From JALOTE01 sp031422195 (lineage in GTDB: Bacteria; Pseudomonadota; Alphaproteobacteria; Rhizobiales; Rhizobiaceae): a stretch of DNA of 12,135 bases. Below, piece after piece: positions 5,970-12,101 of this stretch. The translations under genes and the position numbers were made by a program. The stretch lies in the NCBI GenBank assembly GCA_031422195.1, contig JANOPZ010000065.1, forward strand, positions 1 through 12,135, given 5' to 3'. The notes under the pieces are model-generated. The model ran no database searches. It saw only the letters and a list, made by a program, of their open reading frames with translations, and was not told the origin of the DNA. Position 1 is the first letter of the stretch. Every line of letters begins with the position of its first letter.

Positions 5970-7136
5970 ATGCGGATTAAAGCCGTCCAGGCGTGGTGGG
6001 TTTCGATCCCAATTGAGACCGCCCGCCAACATAGCAGTGACTTTGGAACGCTTACAACGTTCGACGCTGCAATTTTGCGTATTGAAACTGAAGACGGCTT
6101 GGTGGGTTGGGGTGAGGGTAAAAATGCGGCGGGCAGCGCCGGTCAATATGCTGCACTTGTGCATTTATTGAATGTTGAGGTTGCACCGCAACTCATTGGC
6201 CGCAATGCCGGTGATATTACCGCAATCTGGGAAATACTTTACAATGGCGTGCGTCATGCAACTGCGGCAAGGTCAGGTCATGCTATGCCGGGCCTGTCGC
6301 GGCGCGGTTTAACACTGGCCGCCATTTCGGCGGTTGATATCGCGCTGTGGGATATTTTGGGCAAGCATCTGAACCAACCGGTATGGCAATTGCTTGGCGG
6401 CAGGTCGGCAGACCGGATGCCAGCCTATGCTTCCGGCGGTTGGGCCAATGCCGAAAACATCGGGGATCAGCTGAAAGCCTATATCGATGCAGGCGGGTTC
6501 AAGGCGGTTAAAATGCGCGTTGGCTCGATGGATAACGCCGTGCACGTCAGCGCAGAGCGGGTTCGAGCGGCGCGCAAGGCTTTAGGGCCGGGCATCGAAA
6601 TTGCCGTTGATGCTCATGGCACCTATACAGTTGCTGAAGCAAAACGCTTTGCCCACATGGTTGAAGATTGCGATCTTGCTTGGTTTGAAGAGCCTGTTAT
6701 CGGTGATGATAAGCTTGGCATGGCAGAAGTGCGCGGCGCCACCTGCGTGCCGGTTGCGGCTGGCGAAAGTGAATGCACACGTTTTGATTTCCGCGATTTG
6801 GCAATGCTGCGCGCTGTCGACATCTTCCAGCCCGATCCTGCATTTTGTGGCGGCATTACTGAAACCATGCGGATTGCAGCCATCGCTTCAGCCTTTAACC
6901 TGCGCTTTGCCCCCCACCTTTGGGCTGGTGCACCCTGCTTCTTTGCAGGGCTTCATTGCTGTGCGGCATCGCCAGCAGCATTTACAATTGAATATTCCAG
7001 CGGCGCAAACCCGATGATCCACAATCTTATCGAGGGTAAAGTTGATGTGGCCGATGGTATGGTTGCCATCCCAGATAGACCCGGTCTTGGTTTTTCGATA
7101 TCTGAAAATTTCCTGCATGCGCATGTAAAGAAATGA
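5970..7136 (+). CDS. Enolase-superfamily acid-sugar dehydratase (mandelate racemase/muconate lactonizing type)
   Basis: A 388-residue cytoplasmic Mg-dependent enzyme of the enolase superfamily, mandelate racemase subgroup. The N-terminal capping domain (about 1-125) ends in ISAVDIALWDILGK, followed by the barrel domain. Magnesium ligands are D214 (VDAHG), E240 (WFEEP) and E266 (AAGES). The acid/base groups are K181 in KMR (181-183) on one side and the D289-H316 dyad (QPDP, FAPHLW) on the other. Such enzymes usually dehydrate an aldonate or aldarate to a 2-keto-3-deoxy acid. The K-x-R rather than K-x-K motif and the DAH rather than DAN after the second strand should help place it in a subfamily, but I cannot name the substrate. 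The ATG at 5970 has an AGGAG box 6 bases upstream. It lies 4 bases before the regulator gene, so the two are probably co-translated. Confidence 0.87.
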   Translation: MRIKAVQAWWVSIPIETARQHSSDFGTLTTFDAAILRIETEDGLVGWGEGKNAAGSAGQYAALVHLLNVEVAPQLIGRNAGDITAIWEILYNGVRHATAARSGHAMPGLSRRGLTLAAISAVDIALWDILGKHLNQPVWQLLGGRSADRMPAYASGGWANAENIGDQLKAYIDAGGFKAVKMRVGSMDNAVHVSAERVRAARKALGPGIEIAVDAHGTYTVAEAKRFAHMVEDCDLAWFEEPVIGDDKLGMAEVRGATCVPVAAGESECTRFDFRDLAMLRAVDIFQPDPAFCGGITETMRIAAIASAFNLRFAPHLWAGAPCFFAGLHCCAASPAAFTIEYSSGANPMIHNLIEGKVDVADGMVAIPDRPGLGFSISENFLHAHVKK

Positions 7137-7140
7137 GCTA

Positions 7141-7833
7141 ATGTCTGAAAGTAGCCTGCTTCCCGATCTTGCCGCGTATCTTTACGCCTCGTCCAATTCG
7201 AATAGCGGGCGAACGCCTTCTGAACGCGAATTGGCTGAACATTTTGTGGTGAGCCGCGGCCAAATACGCGAAACTTTGGCCGTGTTGGAAGCAATGCGGA
7301 TTGTGGAACGCCGCGCAAAATCCGGCATTTATCTAACCACCCGCACTGCCAGTGTTGAGGCTTTGGCGCTGTTTGCCAAGGCCGGGCTGCCGCTTGATCC
7401 GGTTCAAATTTATGAAACGGTTGAACTGCGCAAAATCCATGAAAACCAAGCAGCTGTGCTTGCCAGTCAGCGCGCAACGGAAGAAAATTTTGCACGTCTC
7501 CGGGAAATTTTAGACAGCTCGGAGAAGCGCTTGTCGCGCGGCGAGTCTATCGCGGAAGAAGATCGTGATTTTCATTTGGAAATCGTGCGTGCCACCCAGA
7601 ATGCTTTGTTCTACCGCGTCTGCAGCGTGTATTATGCCATCGGTGAGCAGCGCCTGCCAATATATTTCAGCGACCCTGAACGTGGACGCAAATCCAATGC
7701 CGATCATATCCAAATCTATGAGGCACTGGTTCGGCGCGATGCCAATTTGGCTCAGGCTTTGATGAATTCGCACCTGCAAAGCGCCGAAAGTTACTGGAAA
7801 GGCCTGATCACTGGCAAACGGCCTGACGCTTAA
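7141..7833 (+). CDS. GntR-family transcriptional regulator, FadR/FCD subgroup
   Basis: A 230-residue DNA-binding regulator. The winged helix-turn-helix lies at about residues 5-68, with the GntR signature TPSERELAEHFVVSRGQIRETLAVLEAMRIVERR and the wing SGIYLTTR. The all-helical FCD effector domain occupies about 85-220 and keeps the metal-binding residues D141, H145, H189 and H211 seen in FCD proteins such as TM0439. These proteins usually bind a sugar acid or other carboxylate through the metal. The gene is embedded between the dehydratase (4 bases upstream) and the dehydrogenase (start codon directly after the stop codon), so it belongs to the operon it probably controls. FadR-type proteins favour TGGT-N3-ACCA-like palindromes, and two such sites lie in the divergent promoter region 4794-4946. 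Family call is solid; whether it represses or activates, and its ligand, are unknown. Confidence 0.9.
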   Translation: MSESSLLPDLAAYLYASSNSNSGRTPSERELAEHFVVSRGQIRETLAVLEAMRIVERRAKSGIYLTTRTASVEALALFAKAGLPLDPVQIYETVELRKIHENQAAVLASQRATEENFARLREILDSSEKRLSRGESIAEEDRDFHLEIVRATQNALFYRVCSVYYAIGEQRLPIYFSDPERGRKSNADHIQIYEALVRRDANLAQALMNSHLQSAESYWKGLITGKRPDA

Positions 7834-8811
7834 ATGGGCCAGATATTTTCCACCCACCCGCTGCATCCGGACGTGACCGCGCGCCTCGAAGCGGCCGGGG
7901 ACTACCGTGTTGCATCATCGCCTACGGCGTCAGCGGTTATGGCTGAAGGATTGGACGCCGAAGTGCTTGTTGTGCGCGCCAATATCCCGCCTGAATATTT
8001 TGCATCGGCTGCAAAATTGCGCGGTGCTGTTCGCCATGGTGCTGGCCTTGACATGATCCCTATGCGTTCGGCCACAAATGCAGGCGTTTTGGTGACCAAT
8101 GTGCCGGGGGCAAACGCCAGCACGGTTGCTGAGCATGTCATTTTTGCTGCCATTGCCTTGCGTCGGCAATTTCGGGCCATGGATATTGCCCTGCGCGCGC
8201 AAGGTTGGAACGCCGGGCGGGCCTATTCGGATCACGGGCGCGATCTATCGGGGGCCACATTGGGTGTGCTTGGTATGGGCAATATTGGGCGTGCGCTGAC
8301 CCAAATGGCGCAAGCTGCTTTTGGCATGAATGTGATCAGCCATACCCGAAGGCTTGATAATTTGCCGGACAATGTAAGGCCGGTTTCAGTGGATGAGTTG
8401 GTATCAGAAGTTGATATTTTGGTGCTATGCTGCCCGCTGAATGATGAAACACGCGGTGTCATTTCAGCAAAGCGTATTGCGATGATGCGCAAAGGGTCAG
8501 TGTTGATCAATGTGGCGCGCGGTCCGGTAGTGGACATAACGGCCCTCACCACCGCGTTGCAGCAACGCCGAATTCTAGGCGCGGCGCTTGATGTTTTTGA
8601 TCACCAGCCCTTGCCAGAAAACAGCCCGCTTTATGCTTTGGATAATGTGATACTGACGCCGCATATGGCAGGTATTACTGAAGACAGTATGCTGCGCATC
8701 GGCACGCAAGCTGTAGATGATGTGATTGCAATTTTGCACAATCAAATGCCAAAATATCTTTGCAACCCTGAAGTTTCGGTCCAATACCGGAAGCGATTTC
8801 CAGCGGTTTAA
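7834..8811 (+). CDS. D-isomer-specific 2-hydroxyacid dehydrogenase
   Basis: A 325-residue NAD(P)-dependent dehydrogenase interconverting a 2-hydroxy acid and its 2-keto acid. The split catalytic domain surrounds a Rossmann domain with GVLGMGNIG (144-152). R229 in NVARG and H277 in TPHMAG are the expected substrate-binding Arg and proton-relay His. At the position of the usual Glu in the DVF-x-x-EP motif there is Gln258 (DVFDHQP); several relatives, including formate dehydrogenases, also have Gln there, so activity is not excluded. After the second Rossmann strand the sequence reads SHTRR with no acidic residue, which hints at NADP(H) use. The start codon directly follows the regulator's stop codon (TAA-ATG), indicating translational coupling. 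It is the last gene of the rightward operon. Glyoxylate/hydroxypyruvate reductase or phosphoglycerate dehydrogenase labels would be too specific. Confidence 0.87.
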   Translation: MGQIFSTHPLHPDVTARLEAAGDYRVASSPTASAVMAEGLDAEVLVVRANIPPEYFASAAKLRGAVRHGAGLDMIPMRSATNAGVLVTNVPGANASTVAEHVIFAAIALRRQFRAMDIALRAQGWNAGRAYSDHGRDLSGATLGVLGMGNIGRALTQMAQAAFGMNVISHTRRLDNLPDNVRPVSVDELVSEVDILVLCCPLNDETRGVISAKRIAMMRKGSVLINVARGPVVDITALTTALQQRRILGAALDVFDHQPLPENSPLYALDNVILTPHMAGITEDSMLRIGTQAVDDVIAILHNQMPKYLCNPEVSVQYRKRFPAV

Positions 8812-8985
8812 TGCGTCGTTGAATAACCGCCGTGGCGCAGGCTTTGACAGGTGGCTGCATCGAACACGCATATACGGTTGGCGGCCCAACTCAATTGCAC
8901 ATCATCATTGATCGTTGGTTTTTGTGTGACCGGAACAGTGGTGCGCCGCAAGCGATCTGCGCGTCCTCTGGCCGCACGCCAAAAA

Positions 8986-10167
8986 TCACGTTCCGCCGCG
9001 GTTCCAGCCGCGGGCACGCGCGCCAAACATTTCATAGCCGTTTTGGGTCACAGCCAATGTATCTTCGATTTTTATAAATCCGCGGCGCGGGTGAAGCATT
9101 GTAGTTTCCACAGAAAGCACCATTCCGGCTTCAAGTTTGCGCGTTGCATCAACGCCGTCATAAGCCACCGGATGATTGGTCATTAAGAATGGCACTTCAT
9201 GTGAAATCAGCCCCATACCATGGGCAAAAAAATCATTAAATCCAGCAGATGGCCCAGCTTTAAGCACGGCTTCTGCACGCTCAATCATTACTCCACCTTC
9301 GACACCTGGCTTAACCCATTCAAATGCTGCATCTTGGACAGACATGACCTCAGCCAATAAATCTTCCAACTCGGAATCAGGTTCGCCCAAGATTCCCATC
9401 CGGCATAGATCGCCGATGTAACCATGATAATTCCCGCCGGAGTCAATTGAGAGTATTTCACCTGGATGCCAGACTTGATCTGACGATGCCCGGTTATGGC
9501 TGGCCCCAAGTGTTAGCAGGCAATAATCGAAATGAAGCCCGCGTTTGGTTTCTTGTTGCCGCAGTTCTTCAATAATGCGGGCTTTTGTCCAGCCGGCCTG
9601 TGCTGCTTCTATCGTGGCTAGCATTGCATCTGTGATCAGCTCTGATGATTGACGCAAAAGCGCCAGTTCAGCCGGGGTTTTAATGGCCCGCATCTGTTCC
9701 AACATGTTTGTTGCATTGCACAGATTTGGCAAGCTAGCTGCTAAAACAGCGTGCGCATCTGATGGCAAAAAGGCAGGCTCAAACCCTATGCGCATTTGGG
9801 TGGCATTGATTGATTGCAGGTGCGTCACAGCTTCAATTGCTGCGTCTACGCTTCCCCATGTTACTGATCGAACTGTCGGTGTCCAGAACGGATGAACAGC
9901 GTGCTCGCCGCCCTCCATTTTGTTTCCTATGTACGCCGATTGGTCGGGATTACCTCGGTGATAAATCACAATTGGCAAATACCGGCTGTGGCCAATAGCA
10001 TCCATGGCGGCAAAAAAACCAAATTTATAGCCGCCCAGCAGATATTGAACATTATGTTTTGAGGTGGCCACCAAGACGTCCAGCCCGGAATTTTGCATCA
10101 AGCGGTCGATCCGCGCCAAATCGGGTGCGATAAAATCTTTTGATGCGGTTTGCTGTGGTAAATTCAT
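8986..10167 (-). CDS. M24-family metallopeptidase (Xaa-Pro aminopeptidase/creatinase fold)
   Basis: A 393-residue protein with the two-domain layout of the aminopeptidase P/creatinase group. The N-terminal creatinase-like domain spans about 15-155 and the pita-bread catalytic domain about 165-385. The full dinuclear metal set is present: D242 (SIDSGG), D253 (YIGDLCR), H316 (FFAHGMGL), E354 (SVETTM) and E368 (KIEDT). It should therefore be a hydrolase with two metal ions rather than a metal-free creatinase. No signal peptide is seen, so it is cytoplasmic. The family includes Xaa-Pro peptidases, ectoine hydrolase DoeA and the DMSP lyase DddP, so the name does not fix the substrate. It is convergent with the hydroxyacid dehydrogenase gene across a 174-bp gap (8812-8985) in which I see nothing further. 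Palindromes near its promoter (10201-10290) suggest it is regulated. Confidence 0.82.
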   Translation of the reverse strand: MNLPQQTASKDFIAPDLARIDRLMQNSGLDVLVATSKHNVQYLLGGYKFGFFAAMDAIGHSRYLPIVIYHRGNPDQSAYIGNKMEGGEHAVHPFWTPTVRSVTWGSVDAAIEAVTHLQSINATQMRIGFEPAFLPSDAHAVLAASLPNLCNATNMLEQMRAIKTPAELALLRQSSELITDAMLATIEAAQAGWTKARIIEELRQQETKRGLHFDYCLLTLGASHNRASSDQVWHPGEILSIDSGGNYHGYIGDLCRMGILGEPDSELEDLLAEVMSVQDAAFEWVKPGVEGGVMIERAEAVLKAGPSAGFNDFFAHGMGLISHEVPFLMTNHPVAYDGVDATRKLEAGMVLSVETTMLHPRRGFIKIEDTLAVTQNGYEMFGARARGWNRGGT

Positions 10168-10200
10168 GCCTGAAAAACTCCTCGAGCTATTACTGGTCCT

Positions 10201-10212
10201 GCCAATTTTGGT
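10201..10212. promoter_or_regulatory. CCAA-TT-TTGG palindrome near the M24 promoter
   Basis: GCCAATTTTGGT carries CCAA/TTGG arms about 34 bases upstream of the M24 start codon. It resembles the larger palindrome at 10268-10282, so the pair may be operators for one regulator. Just to the left, TGGTCCTGCCA (10194-10204) is a one-mismatch version of the TGGT-N3-ACCA operator. All of this is inference from symmetry. Confidence 0.3.
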
Positions 10213-10267
10213 TTTTCAAATAATTTACTGTGCAAAAGAAGGCTGACGCAAGCCCAAAACGGATTTT

Positions 10268-10282
10268 TGCCAAAATTTGGCA
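10268..10282. promoter_or_regulatory. 15-bp palindrome TGCCAAAATTTGGCA upstream of the M24 gene
   Basis: The arms TGCCAAA and TTTGGCA are perfect complements around one central base, about 100 bp upstream of the M24 start codon. An overlapping TTTGG/CCAAA pair occupies 10276-10290. A 7-bp-arm perfect palindrome next to a similar smaller one suggests a transcription factor site. No regulator gene adjoins it in the window. Confidence 0.4.
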
Positions 10283-10498
10283 CTACCAAAACTATCCATG
10301 AAATATCGACTGTGTGAAAGTGCAGTTCCAAGGTTGACTGCTATTCAATCATGCACCGTTCCAGAGACTTAATGTGTTGGATGAATGCAGATGGCACCAG
10401 GCTAAAGATAATATGTTTTATTGGTTTTGGTGCAAAGGCAGATGAACTTGGGCACTGCTCTGCGACAGGCATTTTAAGCGATCATCGGTATTTGAGTT

Positions 10499-10535
10499 TG
10501 TGCGCCGAAATTGATCCGGCGCACAGACTTTTTAT
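10499..10535 (+). terminator. Hairpin terminator after the stress operon region
   Basis: TGTGCGCCG (10499-10507) pairs perfectly with CGGCGCACA (10517-10525) around a 9-base loop and is followed by GACTTTTTATT. The T-run is on the plus strand, so as a rho-independent terminator it faces rightward. On the minus strand it lies just downstream of the stress protein stop and may still stall leftward transcription, although the T-run there is poor. Confidence 0.7.
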
Positions 10536-11131
10536 TATTTCATGCGTAGTGTTTGGTCGGCTAGCCGTTTTTCTGCGGCGTCGCGATCAGCCACATAACG
10601 CTCACCTTCCGGATCAAAATTGTTCCATCCGGCATTGCGGTATTCGCCGCCGAGTTTAACAGGGTCTACAGGCTGATTTTTATTTAGAATTGAATGAACC
10701 TGATCAACACGGCTCGCATCAACCTTGACAGAAAGCAGTGTGCCACCACGGCGCAAGCCTTCTGAATAGACATGTGCATGATCATCGGGCACTCCAGCGC
10801 CGATCAAAGAGCCGACAAGGCCGCCAGTTGCGCCGCCAGCCAACACGCCAGCTGCAAGACTGGCAAGCCAGCCTGCTGCAACAACCGGGCCAACGCCGGG
10901 GATTGCCATGACGCCAAGCCCGGTGAGAAGACCGACAGTGCCGCCTGCGGCAGCGCCAAGTCCTGCGCCGAGGCCGGCTTCAGAGCCCTCATCGCCAACA
11001 GTTTCTGTTACTGTATTTGATTGATTTGCAACAATGCTAATCGCATCTGAATGGATGCCGGAGGCTTCCAAATCGCGCACGGCTTGCTTTGCATGATCGT
11101 AATGGGTGTACATTTTGGTGATGGTTTGCAT
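10535..11131 (-). CDS. General stress protein with YflT/GS17M-like N-terminus and glycine-zipper core
   Basis: The 198-residue product has three parts. Residues 1-37 form a beta-alpha-beta start with TKMYTHYDHAKQAVRDLEASG and ISIVANQ, as in the YflT/general stress protein 17M-like domain. Residues 52-114 form a Gly/Ala-rich glycine-zipper segment likely to insert into or associate with membrane. The tail (115-198) returns to a ferredoxin-like strand (GGTLLSVKVD) and then a charged helix rich in Glu/Arg/Lys. The ATG at 11131 is chosen because AAGGA lies 8 bases upstream and homology to such proteins starts there; an upstream in-frame ATG at 11179 adds 16 residues but overlaps the preceding gene's region. 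It lies 48 bp downstream of the EF-hand gene and probably shares its EcfG-type promoter. Its molecular role is unknown beyond the stress association. Confidence 0.7.
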   Translation of the reverse strand: MQTITKMYTHYDHAKQAVRDLEASGIHSDAISIVANQSNTVTETVGDEGSEAGLGAGLGAAAGGTVGLLTGLGVMAIPGVGPVVAAGWLASLAAGVLAGGATGGLVGSLIGAGVPDDHAHVYSEGLRRGGTLLSVKVDASRVDQVHSILNKNQPVDPVKLGGEYRNAGWNNFDPEGERYVADRDAAEKRLADQTLRMK

Positions 11132-11179
11132 GAGTTTTTCCTTTTGATTGTTTGATAAAAGCGAAAGTTTGCTGCTCAC

Positions 11180-11629
11180 TTAGTTTGCAACAACATTGCC
11201 CTTGAAATCGACGGCGACAGTCACTGTCATGCCGTCCTTTGTTGCCGTGCCACGCCAGATGCCTTTGTCGTCTTGGGCAAGCCCTGTTGGATCAGTCATT
11301 CCGGCTGCAATCATCCGGTCTTTGGCTTGATCTTCGGTAAAGCTGTTTGCGCCTTCAAGTGGTGCACCTTCATCCATGACAGCGGTTGCGAAGACATCGT
11401 TCAGACAGTTTTCGGTAAACATTGGTTCCGTGATGAGGCCGTCTGCCGGCATCGTTTTTTCCGCTAGCCGCAGCATGGCAGAATAACGCTCAGACTCGCC
11501 AACCGAGAGCGTGTTGTCTGAATTTAGATCGGCTTGCTTCCACATGGTTGTGCATTCGGCCTCGGTCGCTGCAAAAGCTGGGCCGCTGATGAACAAAATA
11601 GTCGTCGCGATAAGGATTGTATTTTTCAT
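11180..11629 (-). CDS. Secreted EF-hand domain protein
   Basis: A 149-residue exported protein. Residues 1-20 are a Sec signal peptide with a predicted cut after AFA. Residues 34-45 form a canonical 12-position EF-hand loop (D34, N36, D38, T40, S42, E45), suggesting calcium binding in the periplasm. Two cysteines, C26 and C75, could form a disulfide. The C-terminal 40 residues (KGIWRGTATKDG, then alternating Val/Thr strands and a GN turn) resemble the small beta unit found in many alphaproteobacterial periplasmic proteins. The start at 11629 is chosen because the signal peptide begins there and AAGGA precedes it; the upstream in-frame ATG at 11707 lies on the -10 element and cannot be used by that transcript. 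It is the first gene of a leftward pair driven by the promoter at 11706-11730. The biochemical role is unknown. Confidence 0.75.
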   Translation of the reverse strand: MKNTILIATTILFISGPAFAATEAECTTMWKQADLNSDNTLSVGESERYSAMLRLAEKTMPADGLITEPMFTENCLNDVFATAVMDEGAPLEGANSFTEDQAKDRMIAAGMTDPTGLAQDDKGIWRGTATKDGMTVTVAVDFKGNVVAN

Positions 11630-11705
11630 TGTTTTTCCTTTTATTTGGACTGGGTTTAATTGAACCGGTCGTCCGGTCGCCGTCTTGGGTCCGGCATAAA
11701 ACAAC

Positions 11706-11730
11706 AACGCATCGCTCTCATTTATGTTCC
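11706..11730 (-). promoter_or_regulatory. EcfG/RpoE2-type general stress promoter, leftward
   Basis: On the minus strand GGAAC (11730-11726) and CGTT (11709-11706) are separated by exactly 16 bases. This is the GGAAC-N16/17-CGTT pattern of the alphaproteobacterial general stress sigma factor. It would start a transcript about 70 bases ahead of the EF-hand gene at 11629. A mirror copy serving the CsbD gene lies 57 bases away. Confidence 0.8.
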
Positions 11731-11787
11731 CTGCTATGTACCCTTATGGTTCGGGCACTGGAAAATAATGTCGTGACTTTCGCTCGC

Positions 11788-11812
11788 GGAACCTTCCGCT
11801 TGGCCCCCCGTT
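11788..11812 (+). promoter_or_regulatory. EcfG/RpoE2-type general stress promoter, rightward
   Basis: GGAAC (11788-11792) and CGTT (11809-11812) are separated by exactly 16 bases, the same as the leftward promoter. The -10 element is about 51 bases upstream of the CsbD-family start codon. CsbD-like genes are recurrent members of the general stress regulon, so motif and gene agree. Confidence 0.82.
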
Positions 11813-11863
11813 GTAGTGACGGCGGCTGACCTGCCGCATCATGAAACATTTCAGGAGAAACCA

Positions 11864-12052
11864 ATGTCGAGCACTTCAGACAAAATCAAAGGCGCTGCCA
11901 ACGAAGCCATGGGCAACGCCAAACAAGCCGCCGGTAAAGCTGTCGGCAACGACCGTTTGGTGGTTAAAGGCGCAGTGCAAGAGCGCAAAGGTGAAGCCCA
12001 ACAAGCCGTGGGCAAGGCTAAAGACGCCGTGAAAAAGGTAATTGACGGCTAA
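11864..12052 (+). CDS. CsbD-family stress protein
   Basis: A 62-residue, highly charged, Lys/Ala/Gly-rich soluble protein. It shows the CsbD pattern: TSDKIKGAANEAMGNAKQAAG followed by a repeat-like second half with VVKGAVQERKGEAQQAVGKAK, predicted to form two amphipathic helices. CsbD proteins are strongly induced under general stress in Bacillus and in Proteobacteria, but their mechanism is not known. The ATG at 11864 is preceded by AGGAGAAA; an in-frame ATG at 11816 lies only four bases beyond the -10 element and is rejected. The gene stands alone, with its own stress promoter upstream and a hairpin terminator downstream. Confidence 0.88.
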   Translation: MSSTSDKIKGAANEAMGNAKQAAGKAVGNDRLVVKGAVQERKGEAQQAVGKAKDAVKKVIDG

Positions 12053-12072
12053 CATTTCCGCAGTCATTCTTA

Positions 12073-12101
12073 AAAAACGGCGGTAAATTGCCGCCGTTTT
12101 T
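12073..12101. terminator. Rho-independent terminator of the CsbD gene
   Basis: AAAAACGGCGG (12073-12083) pairs with CCGCCGTTTTT (12091-12101) around a 7-base loop, about 20 bp after the CsbD stop codon. The A-run before and T-run after the GC stem make it bidirectional. It is an unusually clean example. Confidence 0.9.

Larger units (their letters stand above)
10168..10498. other. Intergenic region upstream of the M24 gene
   Basis: Together with the hairpin that follows (10499-10535), this makes a 367-bp stretch between the M24 peptidase start and the end of the stress protein gene. I see no credible gene; the frame at 10351-10659 has poor composition and runs through the terminator hairpin into the antisense of the stress gene. 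The left half holds CCAA/TTGG-rich palindromes near the likely M24 promoter. The right half (about 10300-10498) shows nothing recognisable, but a short rightward transcript ending at the hairpin cannot be ruled out. Confidence 0.5.

Noticed and set aside
8812..8985. Short frames on both strands between the dehydrogenase and M24 genes
   Set aside because: Arg/Cys-rich composition, no family pattern and no ribosome sites; they extend only by overlapping the M24 gene antisense.
8986..10167. M24 gene as DMSP lyase DddP or ectoine hydrolase DoeA
   Set aside because: The N-terminal domain does not show the sequence patterns I know for either, and no ectoine or DMSP genes are adjacent.
10351..10659. 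102-codon plus-strand frame
   Set aside because: It runs through the terminator hairpin and into the antisense of the stress protein; composition is not protein-like.
11630..11707. Upstream extension of the EF-hand protein to an ATG at 11707
   Set aside because: That codon overlaps the -10 element of the stress promoter, and the extension would bury the signal peptide.
11816..11863. Upstream start for the CsbD gene
   Set aside because: It lies four bases after the promoter -10 element, lacks a ribosome site, and CsbD proteins begin at the 11864 Met.
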